From Pelosinus sp. IPA-1 (lineage in GTDB: Bacteria > Bacillota > Negativicutes > DSM-13327), in the NCBI RefSeq assembly GCF_030269905.1, contig NZ_BSVC01000003.1, forward strand, positions 62,001-126,000: DNA of 64,000 nucleotides, written 5' to 3'. The stretch's first letter is position 1. The number at the start of each line of letters is the position of its first letter. The position numbers were made by a program, and so were the translations under genes. Of the stretch, positions 50,716-59,104 are shown piece after piece. The notes beneath the pieces were generated by a model, which was not told where the DNA came from, did no database searches, and worked only from the letters and a program-made list of their open reading frames with translations.

Positions 50716-52053
50716 ATGAGTGATGTAACGTATTTAGTGATGTGTCTCCTTGTTGCAATCGCTTTAATTGTATTTCTTATTATGAGAGTAAAGTTGAGCG
50801 CATTTGTTGCATTAACTATTTCTGGTCTCACGCTTGGTATTTTATCAGGTATGCCTCTTGAGAAAATTGCAGGATCCTTTCAAGCAGGTATGGGAAGTAC
50901 GTTAGGATTTCTTGCAACTGTTCTTGGACTTGGAACAATTCTTGGAAGGATGCTTGAGGTTTCAGGTGGGGCGCAACGTTTGGCAAAAACGTTAATTAAA
51001 GCGTTTGGTGAAAGAAACGCTCATTGGGCCATGATGTTTGTAGCCTTTATTTGTGGTATTCCTGTATTCTTTCAGGTCGGTTTTGTTTTATTAATCCCAG
51101 TTATGTTTAGTATTGCCATTCAAACTAAGATGTCACTAATAAAAATCGGAATTCCCGTTGTTGCTGGATTGATAGTAGTACATGGCTTAGTACCTCCACA
51201 TCCAGCTGCCTTAGCAATTGTTGGCACGCTTAAAGCAGATGTTGGAACAACTATTATCTACTCTTTGCTTATTGGATTACCTGCGGCGATTATCGCTGGA
51301 CCAATTTTTGGTAGCATAGTATCGAAGTATGTTAAGGCGAATCCATCGGAACAGCTTTTTAAAAGCGAACTGATACCGGATGAAAAGCTGCCGGGATTTA
51401 CAACGACACTTTTTACAATACTTTTACCAATGATAATTATGGTAATAAAAACGATTGCTGAATTATTATTACCGAAAGATGCGGCGTTTTTACCGCTTAT
51501 ATCATTTTTAGGAAATCCAATCACAGCACTTTTGATTTCAGTAGTCTATTCCTATTTTACCCTCGGCTTTACAAGAGGTTTGATGAAAGAAGATATATTA
51601 AAAATAACTGATGGCTGTTTCGGGCCAGTAGCAGGCATACTGCTCGTTATCGGTGCAGGCGGAGCATTTAATCAGGTACTGCAGGACAGCGGAATAGGCA
51701 AAGCATTAGGTGGAGTTCTTACAAACCTTCATATGAATCCGATACTCTTAGCATGGATTATTGCTCTTATAATGAGATTTGCGGTAGGTTCCACTACTGT
51801 TGCCATGGTTACCGCTGCTGGTATCATTCTTCCAATTATACCTAGTTTCCCAAACCTTAATCCATCACTTTTATGTGTAGCCATTGGGGCGGGCGGAGTT
51901 GGATTATCACACGTAAATGACTCAGGATTCTGGATAGTTAAAGAATATTTTGGCATGTCGGTACAGGATACCTTCAAAACATGGACACTTTCTACAACGA
52001 TTGCTTCTGTCGTTGCTTTTGCGGGCGCAATGATATGTAGTGTGCTTTTATAA
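50716..52053 (+). CDS. GntP family gluconate/acid-sugar permease
   Basis: The 445-residue protein has about twelve hydrophobic helices and GntP signatures (GMGSTLGFLATVLGLGTILGRMLE in the first half, GVGLSHVNDSGFW near the end). GntP proteins import gluconate and other sugar acids with protons; E. coli ygbN, beside ygbJ and ygbK, is a member. TTGGAGGG precedes the ATG at 50716. It ends the regulator-dehydrogenase-kinase-aldolase-permease set, supplying its substrate, and is followed by a terminator. Confidence 0.93.
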   Translation: MSDVTYLVMCLLVAIALIVFLIMRVKLSAFVALTISGLTLGILSGMPLEKIAGSFQAGMGSTLGFLATVLGLGTILGRMLEVSGGAQRLAKTLIKAFGERNAHWAMMFVAFICGIPVFFQVGFVLLIPVMFSIAIQTKMSLIKIGIPVVAGLIVVHGLVPPHPAALAIVGTLKADVGTTIIYSLLIGLPAAIIAGPIFGSIVSKYVKANPSEQLFKSELIPDEKLPGFTTTLFTILLPMIIMVIKTIAELLLPKDAAFLPLISFLGNPITALLISVVYSYFTLGFTRGLMKEDILKITDGCFGPVAGILLVIGAGGAFNQVLQDSGIGKALGGVLTNLHMNPILLAWIIALIMRFAVGSTTVAMVTAAGIILPIIPSFPNLNPSLLCVAIGAGGVGLSHVNDSGFWIVKEYFGMSVQDTFKTWTLSTTIASVVAFAGAMICSVLL

Positions 52054-52097
52054 TGGCTATTTTCTCATATTGAAAATTGTTATAAGAATATAGTACC

Positions 52098-52142
52098 ACT
52101 TTTGGTGAAAAGAACGATTTTACGGCTCTTTTCACCAAAAGT
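52098..52142 (+). terminator. Terminator hairpin after the GntP gene
   Basis: ACTTTTGGTGAAAAGA pairs with TCTTTTCACCAAAAGT around a 13-base centre that pairs further in part. The A/T-rich stem and flanks suit transcription termination. Confidence 0.75.
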
Positions 52143-52199
52143 AATTTAAAGGGCGTAGTTGGTTTGTCAAATATAAGTAGCATTAGGGAGTGTGGGAAA

Positions 52200-52826
52200 A
52201 TGAGTACTTTGGCACAAGTATTAAGGGCAAACAGTGAATTTATGAACTCTAAATCGATACAAAAAATTCATGAAAACAACCATTCAGTTAGCAAATTTCC
52301 GAATCGGCACTTAGCTATATTTACTTGTATGGACACAAGGTTAGTTGAATTTCTTGAGCCAGCTATGGGAATAAAGCGTGGTGAGGTAAAGGTAATAAAA
52401 AATGCTGGTAATTCGATTACAGGACCGTTTGCGTCTACCATCCGCAGCCTTGTAGTATCCATTTTCGAACTAGGGGTTAAGGAAATCATGATAATCGGTC
52501 ATATGGATTGTGGTATTGCTCATTCCACATCAAGAGAATTAATCGAAAAGATGCTTTCACGAGGTATTTCTCTAGACGCGATTCGCATGGTAGAGTCGGA
52601 ACTAGAATTATGGTTAGATCAATTCCACAATCCCATCGACAATGTTAAAAGTGTTGTGTACAAAATTCGGTGTAATCCTCTGATTCCTAAAGATATTCCC
52701 GTACATGGACTTATATTTAACCCAAATACTGGAGCAATTAATGTTGTAATTGATGGATATAAGAGTAATATAGAAGAATACGGCACTTATAATGCAATTG
52801 ATGTAGATGAATTAGAACAGATATAG
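52200..52826 (+). CDS. Beta-class carbonic anhydrase
   Basis: The 208-residue zinc enzyme interconverts CO2 and bicarbonate. Zinc ligands are visible as Cys43 (with Asp45 and Arg47 in CMDTR), His101 and Cys104 (GHMDCG). The ATG at 52200 follows GTGGGA; an upstream extension to 52164 was rejected. Bicarbonate supply to carboxylases, or trapping of CO2 from the catabolic set upstream, is possible. The AEC permease gene follows 11 bases after the stop, so the two may be co-transcribed. Confidence 0.92.
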   Translation: MSTLAQVLRANSEFMNSKSIQKIHENNHSVSKFPNRHLAIFTCMDTRLVEFLEPAMGIKRGEVKVIKNAGNSITGPFASTIRSLVVSIFELGVKEIMIIGHMDCGIAHSTSRELIEKMLSRGISLDAIRMVESELELWLDQFHNPIDNVKSVVYKIRCNPLIPKDIPVHGLIFNPNTGAINVVIDGYKSNIEEYGTYNAIDVDELEQI

Positions 52827-52837
52827 GGAGAGTATAC

Positions 52838-53761
52838 ATGAACAATGGGAATGATCAGTTTTTATTATCAATGGTAATTATCATATTAGGATATCTGTTG
52901 AGAAAAATAAATTTAATCAAAGAACAGGATGGTGAAAGCCTATCCCGATTAATATTCAATATCACTCTCCCTGCTTTGATTATTAATACTTTTAATACAA
53001 TTACCATTGATTTTTCTCTTATATTGATAACTATAATTGGTATTGTATATGGTGTGTTTATGGCTTTAGTGGGCGTAGTTGTATTTAAAAATGAAGATAG
53101 AGCCACTCGGGGAATGCTTTCGATGCTAGTTCCTTCATTTAATATTGGATTATTTGCATACCCGATTGTAGAGGCTATTTGGGGACAAGAGGGGATTAAA
53201 TACTTTGGGATGTTTGATGTAGGCAATTCATTGGTCATATTTGGCGTCTCCTACATCATAGCCGGTTATTTTTCTTCTGATAGTTCAGATTTAAGTTTTA
53301 CCAGTGTCCTTAGTAAACTCTTAAAATCTGTCCCTTTGCTATCCTATCTAATTGCTTTCTCTCTCTCTGCCATAGGGGTACATTTTTCGGGGATTGTTGT
53401 TGATTGTACACAAATCTTAGGGCGTGCTAACATGCCGCTCTCCTTGCTGCTCTTGGGAGTATATTTAAATTTTTCCTTAGAATCAAATTATTTGAAAAAT
53501 ATGGCCAAAGTGTTGGCCTTACGATATTTGGTTGGATTAGCGGTAGGTACAACATTTTTTTTCATAATGCCTTTTGATAGAATGTTTAAATACACCATGT
53601 TGATTGGACTATTGCTTCCTATGCCTACGGCGGTCATACAATATGCAATAGAGTTTGATTATGACCAGAAGTTTGTGGGGACTGTAACGAATATAACAAT
53701 ACTATTGAGCTTCTTTTTAATATGGATAATTATCAGCATGCCAAATATGCTGATGCCTTAA
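52838..53761 (+). CDS. AEC (auxin efflux carrier) family permease
   Basis: The 307-residue protein has about ten membrane helices in two similar halves. Typical features are ILGYLLRKINLIKEQDGESLSRLIFNITLPALI at the start (in parts), FNIGLFAYPI near residue 106, and GRANMPLSLLLLG near 190. Bacterial AEC carriers transport malate, malonate or other small organic acids. GGGAGAG precedes the ATG. It is coupled by position to the carbonic anhydrase gene, so a carboxylate substrate is plausible; none can be assigned. Confidence 0.88.
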   Translation: MNNGNDQFLLSMVIIILGYLLRKINLIKEQDGESLSRLIFNITLPALIINTFNTITIDFSLILITIIGIVYGVFMALVGVVVFKNEDRATRGMLSMLVPSFNIGLFAYPIVEAIWGQEGIKYFGMFDVGNSLVIFGVSYIIAGYFSSDSSDLSFTSVLSKLLKSVPLLSYLIAFSLSAIGVHFSGIVVDCTQILGRANMPLSLLLLGVYLNFSLESNYLKNMAKVLALRYLVGLAVGTTFFFIMPFDRMFKYTMLIGLLLPMPTAVIQYAIEFDYDQKFVGTVTNITILLSFFLIWIIISMPNMLMP

Positions 53762-53880
53762 GCTTGAAAAAATCATAAAGAAATAATCCGGGATATTGTA
53801 AAAAAATACATATGTTTCGTAAAGAGCGGATCTGCCGAAAACAATTTGCCCTATCCGATTGACAGATTTGTCATAAAGAC

Positions 53881-53926
53881 TTATCATTGAATAATAGTTA
53901 ACTAGTTAACTATTATTCAATGATAA
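53881..53926. promoter_or_regulatory. Perfect 46-bp palindrome, likely MarR operator
   Basis: The 46 bases are identical to their own reverse complement (23-bp arms, no spacer), with core ATAGTTAACTAGTTAACTAT. Such TTAACTAGTTAA-type cores are typical MarR-family sites. It ends 13 bases before the MarR start codon, so the protein probably represses its own gene and the MFS-oxidoreductase genes behind it. Confidence 0.8.
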
Positions 53927-53939
53927 GAAGGTGAAAAGT

Positions 53940-54371
53940 ATGGAATGCTCAGAATTGCTATTACATCAACTTTTTCAAACGGTCCGTATTATTTCCAAAG
54001 GTTTAAATAAGAACTTAGAGTCTCATGGAATCTATAGCTCTGAGTGGTCAATTATAACGACATTAAAGGAAAAAAAATCAATGACCCAGGGAGCATTAGC
54101 AAGCTATTTAAATATTGAGCCACCTGCAGTATCTAAAAGTTTAGTCAAACTAGAACAAAAGGGGCTAATCATGAGGATTCCGGGGGATGACAAAAGAGAA
54201 AAGAAAGTAATTTTAACTGAAAAAGCCGAAGAGCAATACCTGACTTGGAGCCAAATAGTAGGGCATCATAGAAAAGCGATTTTAGCAAATGTGCCTAAGG
54301 AAAAACAAAAGGAAGTAACAACATTGCTAAAAACAATTTTTCAAAGTGCTCAGCAGTACGAGGGACTTTAG
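53940..54371 (+). CDS. MarR family transcriptional regulator
   Basis: The 143-residue winged-helix protein has SEWSIITTLKEKKSMTQGALASYLNI and the wing RIPGDDKREKKVILTEKAEE (given in parts). MarR proteins dimerise on palindromes and release DNA when phenolic or other lipophilic compounds bind. The ATG at 53940 follows GAAGGTG; a GTG at 53931 would add three residues but would overlap that site. A perfect 46-bp palindrome lies immediately upstream. An MFS exporter gene and a flavoprotein reductase gene follow in the same direction, which suggests control of detoxification. Confidence 0.92.
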   Translation: MECSELLLHQLFQTVRIISKGLNKNLESHGIYSSEWSIITTLKEKKSMTQGALASYLNIEPPAVSKSLVKLEQKGLIMRIPGDDKREKKVILTEKAEEQYLTWSQIVGHHRKAILANVPKEKQKEVTTLLKTIFQSAQQYEGL

Positions 54372-54426
54372 ATAGCAGCACAGAAATCCTAGTGGTGAGA
54401 AAAGGGCAACTTAAATGGAGGATATG

Positions 54427-55653
54427 ATGGAAATAAAAAAGGATGAAAGTAGCAGTGCTACATCATTGTGGTCAAAAAACTTTTTATTACTTATATTTGG
54501 GAATTTTTTTGTATATCAAGGAATATTGATGTTGATTCCAACCTTTCCACTATATATAAAACAAATTGGCGGGAATGATTTAGAAGCTAGTCTTCCTTTT
54601 GCGGTTGTTTCGATTTCTGCTCTGATTGTTCGCTCCATTAGCGGCAATGCAGCAGACACATATGGACGAAGGCCGCTACTGATAATCGGCATGAGTCTCC
54701 TTATTATTTTTAATTGTTCTTATTTTCTAGTTTCAGGAATGGCCATTATTCTAGTATTGCGATTTTGTCAGGGAATCGGTTGGGGAATGACATCGACAGT
54801 GCTAGCAACGATTATGTCTGACATTGTATCCGCTAAAAGGCGGGGGGAGGGTACAGGATATTTCGCATTATCCATTATTCTTGGAACGTCTTTTGCAACA
54901 GTCTTAGGAATTGAAGCTATGAAGCGTTATAACTTTGACGTCATTCTAACTATTTCTACAATTCTAGTTGCTCTTGGGATGGCATTAACGCAAGGTATAT
55001 CAATTGCGCCGATACCAAAATTACATAAATCAAAACCTATTACACAAGGGTTTAGTTGGAATGATTTATTTGAAAAAAATGCATTATTGCCTGCATTTCT
55101 ATGTTTCTTACATTCAATTACCTTTGGTGGGATTATGAGTTTTATCATATTATTTGGTCAAGAAACTGGTATTGAAAATGTGGGGCTATATTTCGTCGGC
55201 CATGTTTCAATGATTTTAATCAGCCGTCCCTTTGCGGGAAAACTATTCGACCGAAAGGGGCATTCATTTGTAATCATACCAGGCGTACTGCTTATGATAA
55301 TTGGTCTCTTTATCTTATCCTATGCAACCTCCATGTACTCTTTAGTTGCAGCCTCATTATGTTATGGATTAGGATATGGAGCGGCCCATCCTTCACTGCA
55401 AGCATGGGCAATTCAACGATCTCCCGAAGAACGTAAGGGCGCAGCCAATGGAACATTCTTATCTTCTTTGGATTTAGGATATGCAGTTGGTGCCGTATTG
55501 TTGGGCTTAATTGCTACCCACACTAACTATGCTACTATGTATCGAATCTCTGTTTTGTTTTTAGTAGTGTTTGCCGTGATCTATGGGTATCACCTGATAA
55601 AGGCGAAACAAGATAGTGTTAATGAAAATGAATATGATGAAGAATCAGCATGA
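54427..55653 (+). CDS. MFS transporter (drug-efflux type)
   Basis: The protein has about 408 residues and twelve predicted helices, with the MFS loop signature GNAADTYGRRPLLIIG near residue 70 and a related AGKLFDRKGHSFVI in the second half. The layout suits a DHA1-type proton-driven exporter. Start is chosen at 54427, five bases after GGAGG; in-frame ATGs at 54415 and 54424 are possible. It lies 55 bases behind the MarR gene, so it is probably an efflux pump induced by the MarR ligand. Substrate is unknown. Confidence 0.9.
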   Translation: MEIKKDESSSATSLWSKNFLLLIFGNFFVYQGILMLIPTFPLYIKQIGGNDLEASLPFAVVSISALIVRSISGNAADTYGRRPLLIIGMSLLIIFNCSYFLVSGMAIILVLRFCQGIGWGMTSTVLATIMSDIVSAKRRGEGTGYFALSIILGTSFATVLGIEAMKRYNFDVILTISTILVALGMALTQGISIAPIPKLHKSKPITQGFSWNDLFEKNALLPAFLCFLHSITFGGIMSFIILFGQETGIENVGLYFVGHVSMILISRPFAGKLFDRKGHSFVIIPGVLLMIIGLFILSYATSMYSLVAASLCYGLGYGAAHPSLQAWAIQRSPEERKGAANGTFLSSLDLGYAVGAVLLGLIATHTNYATMYRISVLFLVVFAVIYGYHLIKAKQDSVNENEYDEESA

Positions 55654-55737
55654 TCAATATTGGGTAAATGCAGTCTTCAGGTAATGGTGAGAAAGCTCAG
55701 CGGAGGCTATATAGATAAATTTGAGGAGGTATTTATA

Positions 55738-57735
55738 ATGTCTTTAAAGTACAAAAAATTATTTGAGCCAGTTAAAATAGGCTCCTTAGAGGTAAAAAAC
55801 CGTTTTGCCATGGCGCCTATGGGGCCTTTAGGACTTGCAGATGCTGAAGGAGGCTTTAATCAGCGTGGGGTGGAATACTATACCGCTCGTGCCCGGGGTG
55901 GTACTGGTCTTATTATTACAGGGGTAACTTTTGTAGATAACGTTGTTGAAGAACATGGAATGCCAAGTGTTCCTTGTTCTACTCACAATCCTTTGCATTT
56001 TATTCGTACAGCCCGTGAAATGACAGAACGCATTCATGCCTATGATGCAAAGGTTTTTCTGCAGTTAAGCGGCGGTTTTGGCAGAGTAACGATACCGACT
56101 AATTTAGGCGAGTTTCCTCCGGTTGCCCCTTCACCCATTCAGCATCGCTGGCTTGACAAAACTTGTAGAGAAATGACAATTGAAGAGATTAAATCTATCG
56201 TTAAAAAATTTGGCGACGGTGCGGTAAGTGCTAAACGGGCGGGTTTTGACGGCGTGCAGATTCATGCGGTTCATGAAGGTTACCTGATTGACCAGTTTGC
56301 CATCTCTTTTTTCAATAACAGAACCGATGAATACGGAGGTCCTTTGGAAAATCGTCTGCGCTTTGCCCGCGAAATTGTGGAAGAAATCAAAAAAAGATGT
56401 GGCAAGGATTTCCCTGTTACCTTGCGGTATAGTCCTAAAAGCTTCATAAAGGACTGGCGCGAAGGCGCTTTGCCTGGTGAAGAATTCGAAGAGAAGGGCA
56501 GAGATATCCCGGAAGGTATCGAAGTGGCAAAACTGCTTGTGGCCTACGGCTATGATGCCCTAGACATAGATGTGGGATCTTACGATTCCTGGTGGTGGAG
56601 TCATCCTCCAATGTATCAGAATAAAGGACTCTATATTCCTTATGCTAAAATCATCAAAGACGTAGTAGATGTACCTATCATTTGTGCAGGACGTATGGAC
56701 AATCCTGATTTAGCCTTAAGTGCAATAAATGACGGTGCTTGTGATATGATAAGTCTTGGTCGTCCGCTATTGGCAGATGAAAGTTATGTCAATAAGCTTC
56801 GAGGGGGAAAAACAGCGGATATTCGGCCTTGTTTATCTTGTCAGGAAGGCTGCATGGGACGTATCCAGGAGTATTCTGTGCTCAACTGCGCCGTAAATTC
56901 TGCTGCGTGCAGAGAAAAAGACGTTGCACTTTTTCCGACACTCAAGAGCAAAAAGGTAGTGGTTGTCGGCGGCGGAGTCGCAGGATGTGAAGCGGCAAGA
57001 GTATTAGCATTAAGAGGACATAAACCTGTAATTTATGAAAAATCTAGCCGGTTGGGCGGTAATCTAATTCCCGGCGGGGCGCCTGATTTTAAAGAAGATG
57101 ACCACGCTTTAGTTGCTTGGTATGAACATACGCTCAAGGAACTTGGGGTAGAAATTAATCTAAACACCGAAGTCAATGCAAATTTGCTCAGCGGAATCTC
57201 TGCAGATGCTACCATCATTGCGACAGGATCAAAACCCAAAATGTTCAGTTTTGGCGATGACAGTAAAGTATATGCTGCCGCAGATGTATTGTTAAAGAAG
57301 GTTGATTCTGGCAAAAATGTAGTAATTGTAGGTGGTGGACTTGTAGGCTGCGAACTTGCTATTTGGTTGGCACGGAGCAAAAAAAATGTTACTCTGGTCG
57401 AGATTCAAGATAAGCTGTTAGCTGTAAACGGTCCACTCTGCCATGCCAATTCAGAAATGCTAGAAAGACTGGTACCATTTAGCGGTGTCGAAGTATTAAC
57501 CTCCTCGAAGGTTGTGAAAACCACGGAAAAAGGCGTTATAGTAAACAGCAACGGTAATGACCGCGAACTTCCTGCGGATAGCGTTGTCCTTGCCGTAGGC
57601 TACAGCGCTGAAAACTCCCTCTATAACGAGATTAAATATGAATACGCTGATGTTCATTTAATCGGTGATGCTCGTAAAGTGGCAAATATCATGTATGCGA
57701 TTTGGGATGCTTATGAGGTTGCTTCAAATTTGTAA
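55738..57735 (+). CDS. Old-Yellow-Enzyme-type NADH:flavin oxidoreductase / enoate reductase (2,4-dienoyl-CoA reductase-like)
   Basis: The 665-residue protein has an N-terminal FMN-binding OYE barrel (about 1-350), a 4Fe-4S motif with Cys365, Cys368, Cys372 and Cys384 (CLSCQEGC...NC), an FAD-binding domain (VVVVGGGVAGCEA near 408) and an NAD(P)-binding domain (VVIVGGGLVGCELA near 535). This is the FadH/BaiCD/enoate-reductase layout, reducing activated C=C bonds in unsaturated carbonyls, aromatics or bile-acid-like molecules. GAGGAGG precedes the ATG at 55738. With the MarR and MFS genes in front it probably detoxifies or respires an electrophilic compound. Confidence 0.92.
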   Translation: MSLKYKKLFEPVKIGSLEVKNRFAMAPMGPLGLADAEGGFNQRGVEYYTARARGGTGLIITGVTFVDNVVEEHGMPSVPCSTHNPLHFIRTAREMTERIHAYDAKVFLQLSGGFGRVTIPTNLGEFPPVAPSPIQHRWLDKTCREMTIEEIKSIVKKFGDGAVSAKRAGFDGVQIHAVHEGYLIDQFAISFFNNRTDEYGGPLENRLRFAREIVEEIKKRCGKDFPVTLRYSPKSFIKDWREGALPGEEFEEKGRDIPEGIEVAKLLVAYGYDALDIDVGSYDSWWWSHPPMYQNKGLYIPYAKIIKDVVDVPIICAGRMDNPDLALSAINDGACDMISLGRPLLADESYVNKLRGGKTADIRPCLSCQEGCMGRIQEYSVLNCAVNSAACREKDVALFPTLKSKKVVVVGGGVAGCEAARVLALRGHKPVIYEKSSRLGGNLIPGGAPDFKEDDHALVAWYEHTLKELGVEINLNTEVNANLLSGISADATIIATGSKPKMFSFGDDSKVYAAADVLLKKVDSGKNVVIVGGGLVGCELAIWLARSKKNVTLVEIQDKLLAVNGPLCHANSEMLERLVPFSGVEVLTSSKVVKTTEKGVIVNSNGNDRELPADSVVLAVGYSAENSLYNEIKYEYADVHLIGDARKVANIMYAIWDAYEVASNL

Positions 57736-57793
57736 CATATAAAAAAAACATAATGAACCGTGAACTGTTTTTATAGCAGGATTTAGTATTTAT

Positions 57794-57849
57794 AAAAGAG
57801 AATCTCCCCATAATCAACCGTTAGTAGATTTATGGAGAGATTCTCTTTT
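57794..57849 (+). terminator. Intrinsic terminator after the flavoprotein gene
   Basis: AAAAGAGAATCTCCCCATAA pairs with TTTATGGAGAGATTCTCTTTT with about two mismatches; T run at the end. It closes the MarR-MFS-reductase unit. Confidence 0.9.
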
Positions 57850-57962
57850 GATTTGACGTAGCGGTGAAATGTGGAAAAATTAAAGTGATTTATAAGGACA
57901 TTTTCTCGCGATAGGCTACATAGTTACATTATTACAAGTTAAACATAAATCATTAAACGCTA

Positions 57963-57991
57963 TTGACAGAAAAGATAATTAACTATATACT
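57963..57991 (+). promoter_or_regulatory. Sigma-A promoter of the HutC-type regulator gene
   Basis: TTGACA (57963-57968) and TATACT (57986-57991) are separated by exactly 17 bases, a near-consensus promoter. The operator palindrome lies directly downstream, over the expected transcription start. Confidence 0.85.
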
Positions 57992-57997
57992 TAAAAA

Positions 57998-58017
57998 CAA
58001 GTGGTACGTACCACTTG
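57998..58017. promoter_or_regulatory. Perfect 20-bp palindrome, GntR/HutC operator
   Basis: CAAGTGGTAC followed by GTACCACTTG is a perfect inverted repeat placed 7 bases after the -10 box, where bound repressor would block initiation. GTGGT...ACCAC is close to the known sites of NagR/YvoA/DasR-type HutC regulators. A half-conserved copy (GTGGTACGGAC) occurs at 58821-58831, upstream of the PTS genes. Confidence 0.8.
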
Positions 58018-58057
58018 CGATAATATTAAAAAATAAGTTGATTTAGGATGGTAGACG

Positions 58058-58780
58058 GTGCACATAGACAAAACAAGTAGGATTCCTCTATATTGTCAGC
58101 TTATGGATATTTTAGTAAGTGAAATCCAGACAAATATGCGAGAAGAAGATCAATTACCCTCTGAGCGGGAAATATGTGAAAAATTTAATGTCAGTAGGGC
58201 AACTGTTAGGCAAGCCATGCAGGAAATGGAACAGGAAGGTTATATCTATCGATCACATGGGAAAGGAACATTTGTTGCGCCTCAGAAAGTAAATCAGGAA
58301 CTATTAAAATTTTATAGTTTTACTGAGGAAATGAAAAAGATGGGTAAAAACCCTTCTTCGATCGTACTAAATTTTGACATTATTGATTGTGGAAAAAAAA
58401 TCAGTAAAAATTTAGCTATCGAAGAAAACCAAAAGGTATATAAAATTGTTCGATTACGATTAGCTGACAATAAGCCGATGATGATTGAGACGACTTATTT
58501 GCCTTACGATAGGTTTCCTGATATTACGCGAGAAGAATTGGAAAAAACGGCTATGTATGATGTTTTTACACAAAGGTTCGCTGTCAAAATCACTTCAGCT
58601 AAAGAAAAATTCCAGTCTGTTACTACTAATATGGAAGAAGCTAAATATTTACAGGTTGCTAAAGAAATTCCCAGCTTGAAGATTGAACGATTTACCTTTG
58701 AGAATGACCATATTATTGAATATACTGTAAGCATTGCTAGAGGCGATAAAATTGAGTATTGTATTACGTTAGAAAAATAA
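58058..58780 (+). CDS. GntR family regulator, HutC subfamily (UTRA domain)
   Basis: The 240-residue protein has an N-terminal winged helix (QLPSEREICEKFNVSRATVRQAMQEME in parts, about 1-75) and a C-terminal UTRA ligand domain (about 95-235). HutC-type regulators of this form (NagR, AgaR in Firmicutes) bind phosphorylated amino sugars such as glucosamine- or galactosamine-6-phosphate. The start is GTG after AGGATGG. Its position in front of a mannose-family PTS, a NagA-type deacetylase and a tagatose-type aldolase makes an amino-sugar repressor the best reading. Confidence 0.92.
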   Translation: MHIDKTSRIPLYCQLMDILVSEIQTNMREEDQLPSEREICEKFNVSRATVRQAMQEMEQEGYIYRSHGKGTFVAPQKVNQELLKFYSFTEEMKKMGKNPSSIVLNFDIIDCGKKISKNLAIEENQKVYKIVRLRLADNKPMMIETTYLPYDRFPDITREELEKTAMYDVFTQRFAVKITSAKEKFQSVTTNMEEAKYLQVAKEIPSLKIERFTFENDHIIEYTVSIARGDKIEYCITLEK

Positions 58781-58820
58781 TAGAGCTGCCAATTGACTCT
58801 ATTATTTTATTTTACCAATA

Positions 58821-58831
58821 GTGGTACGGAC
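58821..58831. promoter_or_regulatory. Possible second, degenerate operator of the HutC regulator
   Basis: GTGGTACGGAC keeps one half-site of the 20-bp palindrome upstream of the regulator but the other half has diverged. A TTGACT box lies upstream at 58793. It precedes the isomerase remnant and PTS genes. Confidence 0.4.
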
Positions 58832-58899
58832 GTCATGATGAGTCCGAATGGTAAATTAGATATAGAAGAGGAGTGGTTAAATCTACGGATTCGTGCTAA

Positions 58900-59055
58900 A
58901 TCCAGGAAATTATTGATTGTGGAAAGGACATTCTGCAAAATGGAACAAAGGTTCATATTCTATATGTTCAAATGTATGCTTTTCTAAACTCTCTGGCATT
59001 GGGGATTACTTCCGACAATCCCAGCTTTGATGGTACCGTAAATCGCGTGGTATAA
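58900..59055 (+). pseudogene. C-terminal remnant of an AgaS-type sugar isomerase (SIS) gene
   Basis: The frame from 58900, directly after an in-frame stop, to TAA at 59055 ends with ILYVQMYAFLNSLALGIT and then SDNPSFDGTVNRVV. This is the characteristic C-terminus of AgaS/SIS-type enzymes (SLxxGxTPDNPxxSGTVNRVVQG). About 330 residues, both SIS domains and any start codon are missing, and the last residues are cut. AgaS converts galactosamine-6-phosphate to tagatose-6-phosphate, just the step expected in this operon. An overlapping 64-codon frame (58793-58987) is not a gene. Confidence 0.7.
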
Positions 59056-59104
59056 GGAGTTAATATTTAGTGAAAAGTGAACTGATTTTGGGGGAGTGAT
59101 AGGT

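Noticed and set aside
58793-58987. A 64-codon plus-strand ORF between the HutC regulator and the PTS genes
   Set aside because: Its start has no ribosome-binding site, and another frame of the same DNA clearly encodes the C-terminus of an AgaS-type protein, so it is a by-product of gene decay.
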